64,000 bases of DNA from Candidatus Margulisiibacteriota bacterium (GCA_018823125.1 JAHJIW010000015.1:1-64000); one strand, 5' to 3'; positions 24,797 through 33,476 are shown, counted from the first letter of the stretch. The notes: a model not told the origin generated them from the letters alone. Program-made: numbers and translations.

Positions 24797-26105
24797 TATC
24801 AATGTCGAATATCTAACCCGGGTCGAAGGTCACGGCAACATCGTGGTCGACGTTAAAAATAATAAGCTGGAAACCTGCCAGCTTCAAATCGTAGAAGCTC
24901 CCCGCTTTTTTGAAGGAATGCTGCAGGGAAGATCCATTTTCGAAGCCCAACATATTACCTGCCGTATCTGCGGAATTTGCTCCTGCGGACATACCTTAGC
25001 TTCGATCCAGGCCGCCGAAGACGCCATCGGCTTTATTCCTTCTGAACAAACTACCAAATTAAGAAAATTCCTCCTGCACATGGAAAATCTGGACAGTCAT
25101 ATTCTACATATCTATTTATTAGTGGCACCCGATTTACTGGGCGTCAAAAGCTTTGTGCCGCTGATCAACACTCATAATGATATAGTGCGCCGCGCACTAA
25201 GAATGAAAAAAACCTGCAATGACGTTTGCGACATATTAGTTGGCCGACACGTGCATCCCATTTCCAGTATCGTCGGTGGTTTCACCAAACTACCCAGAGA
25301 AAAAGACATCGATGCCATGCATAAACTACTCCATCATCTACGCAAAGATATGGAGGCCACCGTTGAACTGGCTGCCAAGTTTAAATTTCCTGAGTTTGAA
25401 CGCGATACCGAATACGTTGGTTTAGTAAGCGATAATGATGAATATCCAATGTTAACCGGCGAGGTGGGCTCAACCGACGGCGTTCGCAAAAATAAAAAGG
25501 AATATAAATCTATCACTAATGAATTTATTGTTCCCCATTCTTCCGCGAAGTTCGCTAAACTAAGCCGCGCATCCTACGCGGTCGGAGCGCTGGCCCGCTT
25601 TAATTTAAATTCTAAAAAGCTGCATCCCAAAGCCAAGGCAGTAGCTAAAGCGGTTGGCTTAAAACCTAAATGTACCAATCCCTATCTCAACACCGTTGCC
25701 CAGCTGGTTGAATGTGTACATTCGCTAGAAGACGGCCTTGAAATTTTAGAAGATCTGAAGAAAACCGGTATCAATTACGACGAAGAAATTATTGTCGGGT
25801 TAAACGAAAAAGGAACCATCCCGGTCAAAGCCGGTAACGGTGTCGGCGCAGTCGAAGTACCACGCGGTATCCTGTTCCATAATTATGAAGTTGATGACCA
25901 AGGTATTATCACCAAAGCTAACTGCATCATCCCCACCAATCAAAATGTGAATAACATTGAACACGACATGAAAAAGCTGGTTCCGGAAATATTAAAAAAA
26001 TCAGATGAAGAAATTACGCTGGACCTAGAAATGCTCGTCCGGGCTTATGACCCTTGTATTTCCTGTTCTGCGCACTTTTTGGATGTGAAGTTTGTTAACC
26101 GCTGA
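24777..26105 (+). CDS. hydA: [NiFe] hydrogenase large (alpha) catalytic subunit, group 3b-like
   Basis: 442 residues. The L1 ligands are in CRICGICSCGHT (C65 and C68 bind Ni), and the L2 ligands are C427 and C430 in DPCISCSAH. After His433 there is a 9-residue tail that the endopeptidase encoded next should cut off once the metal centre is complete. RVEGHG at the N-terminus is conserved. The order beta-gamma-delta-alpha is that of bidirectional NADP-linked group-3b hydrogenases. The start is a GTG ten bases after AGGGAG; a TTG at 24768 is too close to that site. Confidence 0.93.
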   Translation: MSKRNVSINVEYLTRVEGHGNIVVDVKNNKLETCQLQIVEAPRFFEGMLQGRSIFEAQHITCRICGICSCGHTLASIQAAEDAIGFIPSEQTTKLRKFLLHMENLDSHILHIYLLVAPDLLGVKSFVPLINTHNDIVRRALRMKKTCNDVCDILVGRHVHPISSIVGGFTKLPREKDIDAMHKLLHHLRKDMEATVELAAKFKFPEFERDTEYVGLVSDNDEYPMLTGEVGSTDGVRKNKKEYKSITNEFIVPHSSAKFAKLSRASYAVGALARFNLNSKKLHPKAKAVAKAVGLKPKCTNPYLNTVAQLVECVHSLEDGLEILEDLKKTGINYDEEIIVGLNEKGTIPVKAGNGVGAVEVPRGILFHNYEVDDQGIITKANCIIPTNQNVNNIEHDMKKLVPEILKKSDEEITLDLEMLVRAYDPCISCSAHFLDVKFVNR

Positions 26106-26565
26106 AGCAAAAAAGTTACTGACAACTGACCATCCCGGCACTACCCTAATTATAACGATTGGCAACAACTTAAGATCAGATGACGGGGTCGGCCCTTTCA
26201 TTGCCCAAAACTCCAGTAAATTAAAAACTGGACTAGTACTTTTAAACGCCGGCGAAAAACCAGAAAACATAATTGATGAGGCCGTCGAAAAAAAACCATC
26301 CCGGGTAATTATTATTGATGCCGCTAATTTTGGCGGCACGGTCGGCGAAGTTAAAGTAATTGATAGCGAACATATTCCTAATACAACGCTTAGTACTCAT
26401 ACTTTTCCGTTAAAAGTGATCGCAAAACTATTAGAAACTGATTGTCAGGCTCCGGTTCATTTTTTAGGGATCCAGCCGCAAAGTGTAGAGTTGGGAGAAA
26501 ACCTGTCGGCTGAGGTCAAAGCGGCCGCTAATGAAATTATTAATCTAATTGGTGGAGGAAAATAA
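26092..26565 (+). CDS. hycI: Hydrogenase maturation endopeptidase (HycI/HyaD family)
   Basis: 157 residues. GNNLRSDDGVGP near the N-terminus is the family motif with the nickel-binding Asp, and IIIDAANFGG and STHTFPLKV supply the second Asp/His region. The protease trims the large subunit C-terminal peptide after Ni insertion. It starts inside the large subunit gene (TTG, 14-bp overlap), so the pair is coupled. Confidence 0.88.
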   Translation: MLTAEAKKLLTTDHPGTTLIITIGNNLRSDDGVGPFIAQNSSKLKTGLVLLNAGEKPENIIDEAVEKKPSRVIIIDAANFGGTVGEVKVIDSEHIPNTTLSTHTFPLKVIAKLLETDCQAPVHFLGIQPQSVELGENLSAEVKAAANEIINLIGGGK

Positions 26566-26566
26566 A

Positions 26567-26809
26567 ATGCATGAGATGCATCTATTAAAAGACTTATTAT
26601 CCGATATCTTAAACGCCGCTAAAGATAATAACGCTAAAAAAGTCACTAAGGTTTATTTACGAATGGGCACTTTCACCGAAATCAACCCGGAAATTCTTTT
26701 ACACTTTTTTGCCGCCCACGCTAAAGGCACGGTGGCCGAAGGCGCCGAGGTTTTAATTGAGTCTAGTCCAACGCGGGAGCTAAGGCTATTATCTTTTGAT
26801 TGTGAGTAA
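26567..26809 (+). CDS. hypA: HypA nickel chaperone lacking the zinc-finger domain
   Basis: 80 residues against the usual ~113. The N-terminal nickel site is intact (Met1-His2-Glu3) and the body matches HypA (VYLRMGTFTEINPEILLHFF, GAEVLIE). The zinc finger, normally two CxxC motifs about residues 70-95, is absent: the chain runs from VLIESSP directly to RELRLLSFDCE, which is the usual C-terminal strand. There is one cysteine in all. This looks like a clean internal deletion, not a frameshift, since both flanks align. Start chosen at the ATG after GGAGGAAAA. HypA delivers Ni to the large subunit together with HypB, which is not in the window. Confidence 0.88.
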   Translation: MHEMHLLKDLLSDILNAAKDNNAKKVTKVYLRMGTFTEINPEILLHFFAAHAKGTVAEGAEVLIESSPTRELRLLSFDCE

Positions 26810-26812
26810 ATT

Positions 26813-28120
26813 ATGTGTTACGCCATCCCCGGTAAAGTTATTGATATAAATAATAAAATCGTCACGGTGGAATACTTTGGAGAACAAAAAAAAGCCATCA
26901 ACGAGATTGATGATCTTAAAGTTGGCGATTATATTTATGCCCAGGGCGGCTACGTCATAAAAAATATCCCCGAAGCAGAAGCCCAATCCATTTTAACTAC
27001 CTGGAAAGAAACTTTTTTTGAACTGCAAGAGCTGGATCTGCGATTATCCCGCCTGGATTTAGAAAAAAAAGGCATCGATAAAAAGCTGGCACTGATTTTA
27101 GACAGGGCTGCCGAAGATCTACCGCTTAAAGAAGCCGACCTACTCCATCTTTTAAATCTGGAAGATGATAAACAAATTGAATTACTATTTAAAGTTGCCA
27201 ATTTCCTGCGTCAAAAACATTTAGGCAACTCTTGTTGCGTACACGGCATCATCGAATTTTCCAATTATTGCTCTCAAGGCTGTCTCTATTGTGGAATTTC
27301 TAATCACAATAAGGCTCTCCCCCGCTACCGCATGACTAAAAAAGAAATTATTGAGACCGCTTACGAAGCAATCGAAAAAGATGGGTTTAAAGCTCTGGTT
27401 TTGCAAAGCGGTGAAGATCCAGAGTATTCAATCGACGACCTAAGTGATATCGTAAAAGAAATCAAAAAGCGCTCGGCGGTGCTAATCTTTATTAGTTTTG
27501 GCGAAGTAGGCCTGGATGGCCTCAAAAAGCTTTACCAAGCGGGCGCCAGAGGCCTTCTGATGCGTTTTGAGACTAGCAATAAAGCGCTCTATGATAAATT
27601 ACACCCAGGCAAAACGTTAGAGAACCGCCTACAACACCTAGAAGAAGCCTTCAAAATGGGATATCTAATCATTACCGGCGGATTAATTGGCCTACCCGGT
27701 CAAGCTAAAACCGATATCTTAAATGATATCCTTTTGACCAAACGATTAAACACCGAGATGTACACTTTTGGTCCTTTTCTTCCCCACCCCCATACTCCGT
27801 TAGCAAAAGTTAAACCTCCGGCCGTAAAAGATGTACTAAAAACTTTAGCGGTGGCGCGTATCGCCGGCGGAAAAGATGCAAAAATTGTAGTAACTACCGG
27901 ATTTGAAACTTTATACGCAGGCGCCCGGGAAGAGGGATTAATTGCCGGGGCCAATTCGGTAATGTTAAACGTAACTCCCAAAAAATATAGTGAAAATTAT
28001 TCAATTTATCCCGGCCGGGCACACGCCGGTGAGGGAATCCAAGAACAAATTGATACGACGCTTAAAGTTTTAAGGGATTTGGGAAGAGCCCCCACCGATT
28101 TAGGAATCACGCATGATTAA
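26813..28120 (+). CDS. HypC-HydE fusion protein
   Basis: 435 residues. Residues 1-75 are a complete HypC: MCYAIPGKV with the essential Cys2, then YFGEQKKA, LKVGDYIYAQGGYVIKNI. After a short linker, residues ~90-435 match HydE of [FeFe]-hydrogenase maturation: radical SAM C153-x3-C157-x2-C160 (EFSNYCSQGCLYCG), LQSGEDP, RFETSN, GGLIGLPGQ, FGPFLPHPHTPLA and a YPG region at the end. The optional second HydE cluster is absent. HypC carries the Fe(CN)2CO group to [NiFe] enzymes; HydE modifies the Fe(CO)2CN-cysteine product of HydG. No frameshift or internal start separates the two parts. It lies 3 bp after hypA. Confidence 0.9.
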   Translation: MCYAIPGKVIDINNKIVTVEYFGEQKKAINEIDDLKVGDYIYAQGGYVIKNIPEAEAQSILTTWKETFFELQELDLRLSRLDLEKKGIDKKLALILDRAAEDLPLKEADLLHLLNLEDDKQIELLFKVANFLRQKHLGNSCCVHGIIEFSNYCSQGCLYCGISNHNKALPRYRMTKKEIIETAYEAIEKDGFKALVLQSGEDPEYSIDDLSDIVKEIKKRSAVLIFISFGEVGLDGLKKLYQAGARGLLMRFETSNKALYDKLHPGKTLENRLQHLEEAFKMGYLIITGGLIGLPGQAKTDILNDILLTKRLNTEMYTFGPFLPHPHTPLAKVKPPAVKDVLKTLAVARIAGGKDAKIVVTTGFETLYAGAREEGLIAGANSVMLNVTPKKYSENYSIYPGRAHAGEGIQEQIDTTLKVLRDLGRAPTDLGITHD

Positions 28121-29486
28121 TGAACAAAGAATTACTGAACTACTTGAAAAATGTAAACCAGATAAGGTTCGCATCAAAGATATTGTTCAAAAATCAATCG
28201 AAAAGCGCCGTCTTTCGTTAGAAGAAACCGCCGCTTTACTAAACGTAAAGGATGAAGCTACACTTAAAGAACTTTTTTCCGCCGCCAACACAGTCAAAGA
28301 AGAAATTTACGGCAATCGCTTGGTAATTTTCGCTCCGCTCTACGTTTCTAACCTTTGCCAAAACGAATGTCTATACTGTGCTTTCCGGCAAAGCAATAAA
28401 GACATCAAACGCGCCGTTCTTTCGCAGGAAGAAATCAAAAAAGAAACCGAATCCATCTTAAAAACCGGTCAAAAACGAATTTTACTGGTGGCCGGCGAAA
28501 CTTATCCCAAAGAAGGACTGCAATATATCTATGATTCTATTAAAACAGTTTATTCTGCCCGCGACGGAGTCAATAATATCCGCCGCCTCAACGTTAATCT
28601 GGCCCCACTTTCCACCGTCGAGTTCAAAAACCTCAAAAAAACCGGAATTGGCACTTATCAACTCTTTCAAGAAACTTATCACCTGGAAACTTACAAAAAT
28701 ATGCATCCGGCCGGACCAAAATCCGATTATCTTAACCGCTTAAGTGCCATCGATCGCGCTTTTGAAGCCGGAATTGATGATGTCGGCATCGGCGCACTCT
28801 TTGGACTTTATGATTTTCGTTTTGAAATTTTAGCTCTCATGATGCACATCGAATATCTCGAAAAGAAATTTGGGATGGGACCCCATACCATATCTGTTCC
28901 GCGTCTCGAGCCGGCCACTAATTCGGCGGTTGCCAAAAATCCGCCTTTCCCGGTTTCTGATCTGGAATTTCAGCAAATCATTGCGGTTTTACGACTAAGC
29001 GTTCCTTATACCGGCATCATCTTAAGTACCCGCGAAAATGCCGCGATGCGCCGCGCAGCCCTCTCTTTAGGAGTATCTCAGATCAGTGCCGGCAGCCGCA
29101 CCAATCCTGGGGGTTATGCTGAAGGACGTAATGAACACGATGGACAATTTTCTTTAGGAGACCACCGATCCTTAGATGAAGTAATCCATGATATCTGCCA
29201 ACAAGGGCATATCCCCTCTTTTTGCACCAGCTGCTATCGTTTAGGCCGCACCGGGCTAGATTTTATGGAGCTGGCCAAACCTGGACAAATAAAAAACAAG
29301 TGCTTACCCAATGCACTTTTAACTTTTAAAGAATATTTAGTGGATTATGCTTCTCCCAAGGTTAAAGAGATTGGAGAAAAACTGATTCAAAAGGAGATCA
29401 ATGCCATCCCCCAAGCAAAAACCAAAGAATTTACCAAGGAAAGTCTGGTCAAAATCGCGAACGGCAAGCGCGACATTTACTGTTGA
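28113..29486 (+). CDS. hydG: HydG radical SAM tyrosine lyase (CO/CN-forming maturase)
   Basis: 457 residues, normal length. The radical SAM site is C82-x3-C86-x2-C89 (CQNECLYC). The C-terminal C371-x2-C374-x22-C397 motif, which holds the second cluster and its extra 'dangler' iron, is complete, so this is HydG and not ThiH. HydG cleaves tyrosine into p-cresol, CO and cyanide and builds an Fe(CO)2CN-cysteine unit. It overlaps the HypC-HydE gene by 8 bp. No HydF and no [FeFe] hydrogenase is present in the window, so its product may serve the [NiFe] enzyme here or a [FeFe] enzyme elsewhere. Confidence 0.93.
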   Translation: MINEQRITELLEKCKPDKVRIKDIVQKSIEKRRLSLEETAALLNVKDEATLKELFSAANTVKEEIYGNRLVIFAPLYVSNLCQNECLYCAFRQSNKDIKRAVLSQEEIKKETESILKTGQKRILLVAGETYPKEGLQYIYDSIKTVYSARDGVNNIRRLNVNLAPLSTVEFKNLKKTGIGTYQLFQETYHLETYKNMHPAGPKSDYLNRLSAIDRAFEAGIDDVGIGALFGLYDFRFEILALMMHIEYLEKKFGMGPHTISVPRLEPATNSAVAKNPPFPVSDLEFQQIIAVLRLSVPYTGIILSTRENAAMRRAALSLGVSQISAGSRTNPGGYAEGRNEHDGQFSLGDHRSLDEVIHDICQQGHIPSFCTSCYRLGRTGLDFMELAKPGQIKNKCLPNALLTFKEYLVDYASPKVKEIGEKLIQKEINAIPQAKTKEFTKESLVKIANGKRDIYC

Positions 29487-29511
29487 CTTCTTCCCCTTTG
29501 CACAATAAAAT
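29483..29511 (+). promoter_or_regulatory. Promoter of the receiver gene (leaderless layout)
   Basis: TTGACT (29483-29488), 17-bp spacer, TAAAAT (29506-29511), then 8 nt to the ATG at 29520. It starts inside the end of hydG, so the following gene is at least partly separate from the Rex operon. Confidence 0.7.
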
Positions 29512-29519
29512 AAACATAT

Positions 29520-29885
29520 ATGGCACATATTTTAGTAATGGACGATCAAGAAAGCATGCGCAAAATCATCAGCCAGATGCTGCAAGACAACGGCTATGAG
29601 GTCACTACCGCAGTTAATGGTCAAGAAGGCTTGATCCTTTTCAAAAAACATCCCGGCGAATTTGATTTGGTCCTGGCCGACGTCAATATGCCTTATCTGG
29701 ATGGGTTCCAATTTTTAAAAACCGTCAAAAAAGATCATCCGGACCAATTAATTATTTTCTTAACCAGCATGGAGGAAGATGTAGTTGAAACCATAGGAAA
29801 AGAATACAAAGTCGACGGTATAATTGAAAAACCATTTGATCAGGAAGCCACCCTCGAAACCATTAAGCAAATCCTCAACAAATAA
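29520..29885 (+). CDS. Stand-alone receiver domain protein (CheY-like)
   Basis: 121 residues, receiver only. Acidic residues MDDQE near the N-terminus, phospho-acceptor Asp in LADVNMPYLDG (about residue 54), Thr in FLTSMEE and Lys in IEKPF. There is no output domain. It has its own promoter with no leader. Partner kinase and target are unknown; it differs clearly from the receiver at 5499. Confidence 0.88.
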   Translation: MAHILVMDDQESMRKIISQMLQDNGYEVTTAVNGQEGLILFKKHPGEFDLVLADVNMPYLDGFQFLKTVKKDHPDQLIIFLTSMEEDVVETIGKEYKVDGIIEKPFDQEATLETIKQILNK

Positions 29886-29890
29886 AAATG

Positions 29891-29899
29891 TGGTATAAT
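29891..29899 (+). promoter_or_regulatory. Extended -10 promoter of plsY (leaderless layout)
   Basis: TGGTATAAT (TGn-TATAAT) ends 8 nt before the ATG at 29908. No clear -35 is seen, which extended -10 promoters do not require. Confidence 0.65.
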
Positions 29900-29907
29900 T
29901 TGTCCGG

Positions 29908-30522
29908 ATGCTTTCAATTCCTTTATATTTACTAATAGTTTTTTCAATTTTAATCAGTTATCTTCTGGGTTCGATCCCTTTTGGATTCGTTCTGGCTAAA
30001 CTTTTCAAGGTAGACATTCAAAAGGTAGGCAGCGGAAATATCGGCGCCACCAACGTATTTCGAACCCTGGGCCCGACTGCCGGAGTAACCGTTTTTATCT
30101 TAGACCTTCTGAAAGGCACTTTAGCTACTTATATCGCCATCCTGATGCTCAATGACCCGCTTTGGATCGTAATTTCAGGTTTTGCTGCCATCGTAGGACA
30201 TATGTTCCCGGTTTTCCTAAAATTCAAAGGTGGTCGCGGGTCGGCTACCGGACTCGGCGTTCTTTTAGGCATCGCACCCGAGGCATTTATTGGCGCCATG
30301 TTCTTAGTAGCACTCATTATTATCATTACGCGCTACGTTTCACTGGCATCGATTTCGGTTTCACCTTTAGTTGCAATCTATATGTTTGCGGCGGATAAAC
30401 CCCTCCCCTACAGTATCGCCGCCGCCATCGCCGCCTTATTAATCATCCTAAAACACATACCTAACATTAAACGTTTAATTAAAGGCACCGAAAGAAAGAT
30501 TGGAGAAAAAACTAATGTCTAA
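29908..30522 (+). CDS. plsY: Glycerol-3-phosphate acyltransferase PlsY
   Basis: 204 residues with about five membrane helices. Family motifs are LLGSIPFGFVLAK, KVGSGNIGATNVFRTLG, GHMFPVFLKFKGGRGSATGLG and KHIPNIKRL. It transfers acyl groups from acyl-phosphate to glycerol 3-phosphate in the inner membrane, giving lysophosphatidate. It overlaps gpsA, which makes its substrate. Confidence 0.95.
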   Translation: MLSIPLYLLIVFSILISYLLGSIPFGFVLAKLFKVDIQKVGSGNIGATNVFRTLGPTAGVTVFILDLLKGTLATYIAILMLNDPLWIVISGFAAIVGHMFPVFLKFKGGRGSATGLGVLLGIAPEAFIGAMFLVALIIIITRYVSLASISVSPLVAIYMFAADKPLPYSIAAAIAALLIILKHIPNIKRLIKGTERKIGEKTNV

Positions 30523-31522
30523 AGTAGTTATATTCGGGGCGGGGTCATGGGGAACCACGCTGGCCAGTCTGTTAGCCGAAAATAATCATGACGTAACCAT
30601 CTGGAGCTTTGAAGCCCCGGTGGCTAAACAAATCAACGAAATGCGCGAAAATCAAAAGTATCTTCCCGGCATTCAGCTTTCCAGCCGTGTTCAGGCAACT
30701 GCCAATTTAGAGTCGGCTGCCAATCAAACCAATAAAGCGGCCGCGGTCTTTTTTGTGGTTCCATCCGAACATTTAAGAAAAGTTGCGGCAAAGCTCAAAG
30801 GTAAAATCAATAATAAAATACCGGTAATCAGCGCCACTAAAGGAATCGAAAAAAATACTTTCAAAAGGATGTCACAAATATTAGCTAAAGAACTGAAGCA
30901 CCCATCCGGCAACATTTGCGTGCTTTCGGGACCCAATCTTTCAAAAGAAATTGCCAAAGGGCTTCCGGCAACGACAGTAATTGCCTCAACCTCAAAGAAA
31001 TCAGCCCAGACCGGCCAAAAACTTTTAATGCAATCCAGATTTCGGGTATATACCAACCGGGATGTCGAAGGAGTTGAATTTGGCGGAGCGTTAAAAAACG
31101 TAATTGCCATCGCCGCCGGTGCCGCCGAAGGTCTTTCCCTGGGAGATAACGCCAAATCGGCGCTTTTAGTCAGAGGAATCGCTGAAATTGCCCGTCTGGG
31201 AAAACATTTGGGGGCTAAAACAAAAACTTTTTACGGATTATCCGGTTTTGGAGATTTAATTACCACCTGCCAGAGCAAATTATCCCGCAATCACAAAGTT
31301 GGCGTCGAAATTGCTCAAGGAAAAAAACTAGCCGAAATTTTGGCGTCGATGCCGGACGTCGCCGAAGGTGTGCCGACCGCCGCCGCCGCCACAGCCCTGG
31401 CTAAAAAGTTAAAAATCGATATGCCAATTACCTTCGAAGTATACAAAGTGTTATTCGAAAATAAGGATCCCTACCAGGCTTTGTCTGATTTAATGAATCG
31501 CGAAGCCAAAGAAGAAAAATAA
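30515..31522 (+). CDS. gpsA: Glycerol-3-phosphate dehydrogenase [NAD(P)+]
   Basis: 335 residues. FGAGSWGTTLASLLA is the N-terminal dinucleotide-binding motif; LSGPNLSKEIAKGLPAT, EFGGALKNVIAIAAG with the catalytic Lys, and GLSGFGDLITTC follow. It reduces dihydroxyacetone phosphate to glycerol 3-phosphate. I chose the ATG at 30515 with GGAG 9 nt upstream; a TTG at 30500 adds only five residues. It overlaps plsY by 8 bp, making a phospholipid-precursor operon. Confidence 0.94.
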   Translation: MSKVVIFGAGSWGTTLASLLAENNHDVTIWSFEAPVAKQINEMRENQKYLPGIQLSSRVQATANLESAANQTNKAAAVFFVVPSEHLRKVAAKLKGKINNKIPVISATKGIEKNTFKRMSQILAKELKHPSGNICVLSGPNLSKEIAKGLPATTVIASTSKKSAQTGQKLLMQSRFRVYTNRDVEGVEFGGALKNVIAIAAGAAEGLSLGDNAKSALLVRGIAEIARLGKHLGAKTKTFYGLSGFGDLITTCQSKLSRNHKVGVEIAQGKKLAEILASMPDVAEGVPTAAAATALAKKLKIDMPITFEVYKVLFENKDPYQALSDLMNREAKEEK

Positions 31523-31532
31523 GGAGGCTACC

Positions 31533-32393
31533 ATGAAAAAACCGGTCATCATTTCCATCATTGCCGCCATTATCGTCATCGTTTTCTTGTTCTTCACTAT
31601 CGATTACATTTTAGACACCTTAGAGATCGTTGGTATCAGTGTCGGGGGATCGGCTCCGTCGCGCTCAGCTGGCCAGGCTAAAAAATCCGAAATGATGGTT
31701 GAGTCATATGAGGCCAGCGACAGCGTTAAAACATCGGCCCCGATGCTTCGTAAACAAATCTTTACGGTTAATATGAATCTGGAAGTCCAAAAAGTAGACC
31801 AGGCCATCTCCTACGTTAAAGATGCCGCTGCCAGCCTGGGCGGCTACATCTTAAACTCAAGCTCTTACAAAAGCGGCGGCGGCAAAAGCGGCTACGTAAC
31901 CGTAAAAATACCCCCTAACCAATTGGACGCCTTTACCGAAAGAGTTAAAAAAATCGGCACGGTGGTTTCCGAATCACTTTCGGGTGAGGATATTACAGAA
32001 AAATATTATGATATCACAACCCGCATCGCTAACAAAAAAGAGCTGGAAAAAAGACTATTGGCCCTGCTCTATAAGTCCGGAAAAGTTTCAGATTTATTAG
32101 ACGTGGAAAAAGAAATCGGCCGGGTACGCGAAGAAATCGAACGCATGCAGGGAAGCATTAAGTATTATGATAGCCTGGTCGATATGGCCACCGTCAACAT
32201 CTCATTGTTCGAGCCCACTTCATCGGTTCCCCATCAACGCGGGCTCTGGTACATCATCAAAAACGGAATTATGAAAGGAGTCCAACTGCTGGTCCTTTCG
32301 ATTTCGCTGATAATTATTTTAGTAATTGTAATTTTACCCTGGGTCTTGTTGTATTACTTAATTGCTTTAATTTGGAAAAGATTTAAAAAATAA
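31533..32393 (+). CDS. DUF4349 membrane protein
   Basis: 286 residues. An N-terminal membrane anchor (IISIIAAIIVIVFLFFTIDY), then a domain of about 150 residues typical of DUF4349 (YVKDAAASLGGYILNSS, VTVKIPPNQLDAFTERV, GEDITEKYYD), a coiled coil (~165-205, LLDVEKEIGRVREEIERMQG) and a C-terminal hydrophobic segment (~245-275). The bulk is predicted outside the cytoplasm. Function in the family is unknown. It has the site AAGGAGG and follows gpsA by 10 bp. Confidence 0.8.
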   Translation: MKKPVIISIIAAIIVIVFLFFTIDYILDTLEIVGISVGGSAPSRSAGQAKKSEMMVESYEASDSVKTSAPMLRKQIFTVNMNLEVQKVDQAISYVKDAAASLGGYILNSSSYKSGGGKSGYVTVKIPPNQLDAFTERVKKIGTVVSESLSGEDITEKYYDITTRIANKKELEKRLLALLYKSGKVSDLLDVEKEIGRVREEIERMQGSIKYYDSLVDMATVNISLFEPTSSVPHQRGLWYIIKNGIMKGVQLLVLSISLIIILVIVILPWVLLYYLIALIWKRFKK

Positions 32394-33476
32394 ATGGCAA
32401 AGTTTCCACATCCTGAAAAAGCAATTCTGATTGGAATTGAACTCCAGGGAGATAAAAGTATCCCCATCGCTGAATCTATGGTTGAACTGGCCCGTTTAGC
32501 CTACACCGCGGGTGTTATCGTAAAAGCCAAATTCACCCAAAAACGTGAAAAACCGGATCCAAAATATTGCATGGGCAGCGGTAAAGTAGAAGAAATCCAT
32601 GCTGCAATACATACCCACGATGCCGATCTCGTAATTTTTGATCAAGAACTCTCCCCTTCCCAAAGTCGAAACCTGGAAGAAGACCTGGGCGTAAAAATTA
32701 TTGACCGCACCGAATTAATTTTAGATATTTTTGCCCAACACGCGCACAGTCGCGAAGGAAGTCTGCAGGTAGAGCTGGCCCAATACCAATTTTTGCTGCC
32801 GCGCTTAACCGGCCACGGGGTTTCGATGTCAAGATTGGGCGGCGGCATTGGTACGCGCGGCCCCGGTGAAACCAAACTCGAACATGATCGCCGCCGCATT
32901 CGTAAAATCATATCCGATTTAAGAAAAGAGCTAAAAAAAGTTGAACAGCAAAGAGCCCTGCGCCGCGCCAAAAGACGCGGAGCCGCCATGCCGCTAATAT
33001 CTTTAGTTGGCTATACCAATTCCGGCAAATCTACTTTACTAAACGCGCTTACTAACGCTGGAGTTTTAGTACAAGATAAATTATTTGCAACCTTAGATCC
33101 TACGGTTAGGCGTTTTTCTCTTCCCGGAGGAAAAACCATATTAATCAGTGACACCGTCGGGTTCATTCAGAAGCTGCCCCACCAACTGGTAGATGCTTTT
33201 CACGCTACTTTGGAAGAAGTATCGCAGGCGGATCAACTATTACACATCGTCGACGCATCCAGTCCCTACGCAGAGGACCAAATCAACGCGGTTTATAACG
33301 TTTTAGAAGAAATCGGAGCCATTACCAAGAAGATTATTACTGTATTCAACAAAATTGACCTGGTCAAAGACCAACAACCATTAGACGAGCTGGCTAAAAA
33401 GTATGCTCCATCGGTAAAAATCAGTGCGCTTAAAAAAGAAGGCTTTCCGGAATTGATGGGCTTATTAAGTAACTAA
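32394..33476 (+). CDS. hflX: Ribosome-associated GTPase HflX
   Basis: 360 residues. The N-terminal HflX domain contains [25 protein letters not shown] and [18 protein letters not shown]. The G domain has G1 [10 protein letters not shown]3 DTVGFI and G4 NKID. HflX splits stalled ribosomes in other bacteria. The start codon follows the previous stop directly, with no visible ribosome-binding site, so coupling is likely. Its end overlaps the convergent aroF gene by 4 bp. Confidence 0.94.
   Translation: MAKFPHPEKAILIGIELQGDKSIPIAESMVELARLAYTAGVIVKAKFTQKREKPDPKYCMGSGKVEEIHAAIHTHDADLVIFDQELSPSQSRNLEEDLGVKIIDRTELILDIFAQHAHSREGSLQVELAQYQFLLPRLTGHGVSMSRLGGGIGTRGPGETKLEHDRRRIRKIISDLRKELKKVEQQRALRRAKRRGAAMPLISLVGYTNSGKSTLLNALTNAGVLVQDKLFATLDPTVRRFSLPGGKTILISDTVGFIQKLPHQLVDAFHATLEEVSQADQLLHIVDASSPYAEDQINAVYNVLEEIGAITKKIITVFNKIDLVKDQQPLDELAKKYAPSVKISALKKEGFPELMGLLSN

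Noticed and set aside
27000-28120. The radical SAM half of the fusion as biotin synthase or PylB
   Set aside because: LQSGEDP, GPFIPHP-like and YPG motifs and the HydG partner fit HydE; no biotin or pyrrolysine genes are near.
28113-29486. ThiH (thiamine tyrosine lyase)
   Set aside because: The C-terminal C-x2-C-x22-C motif is a HydG feature that ThiH lacks, and no thiamine genes are present.
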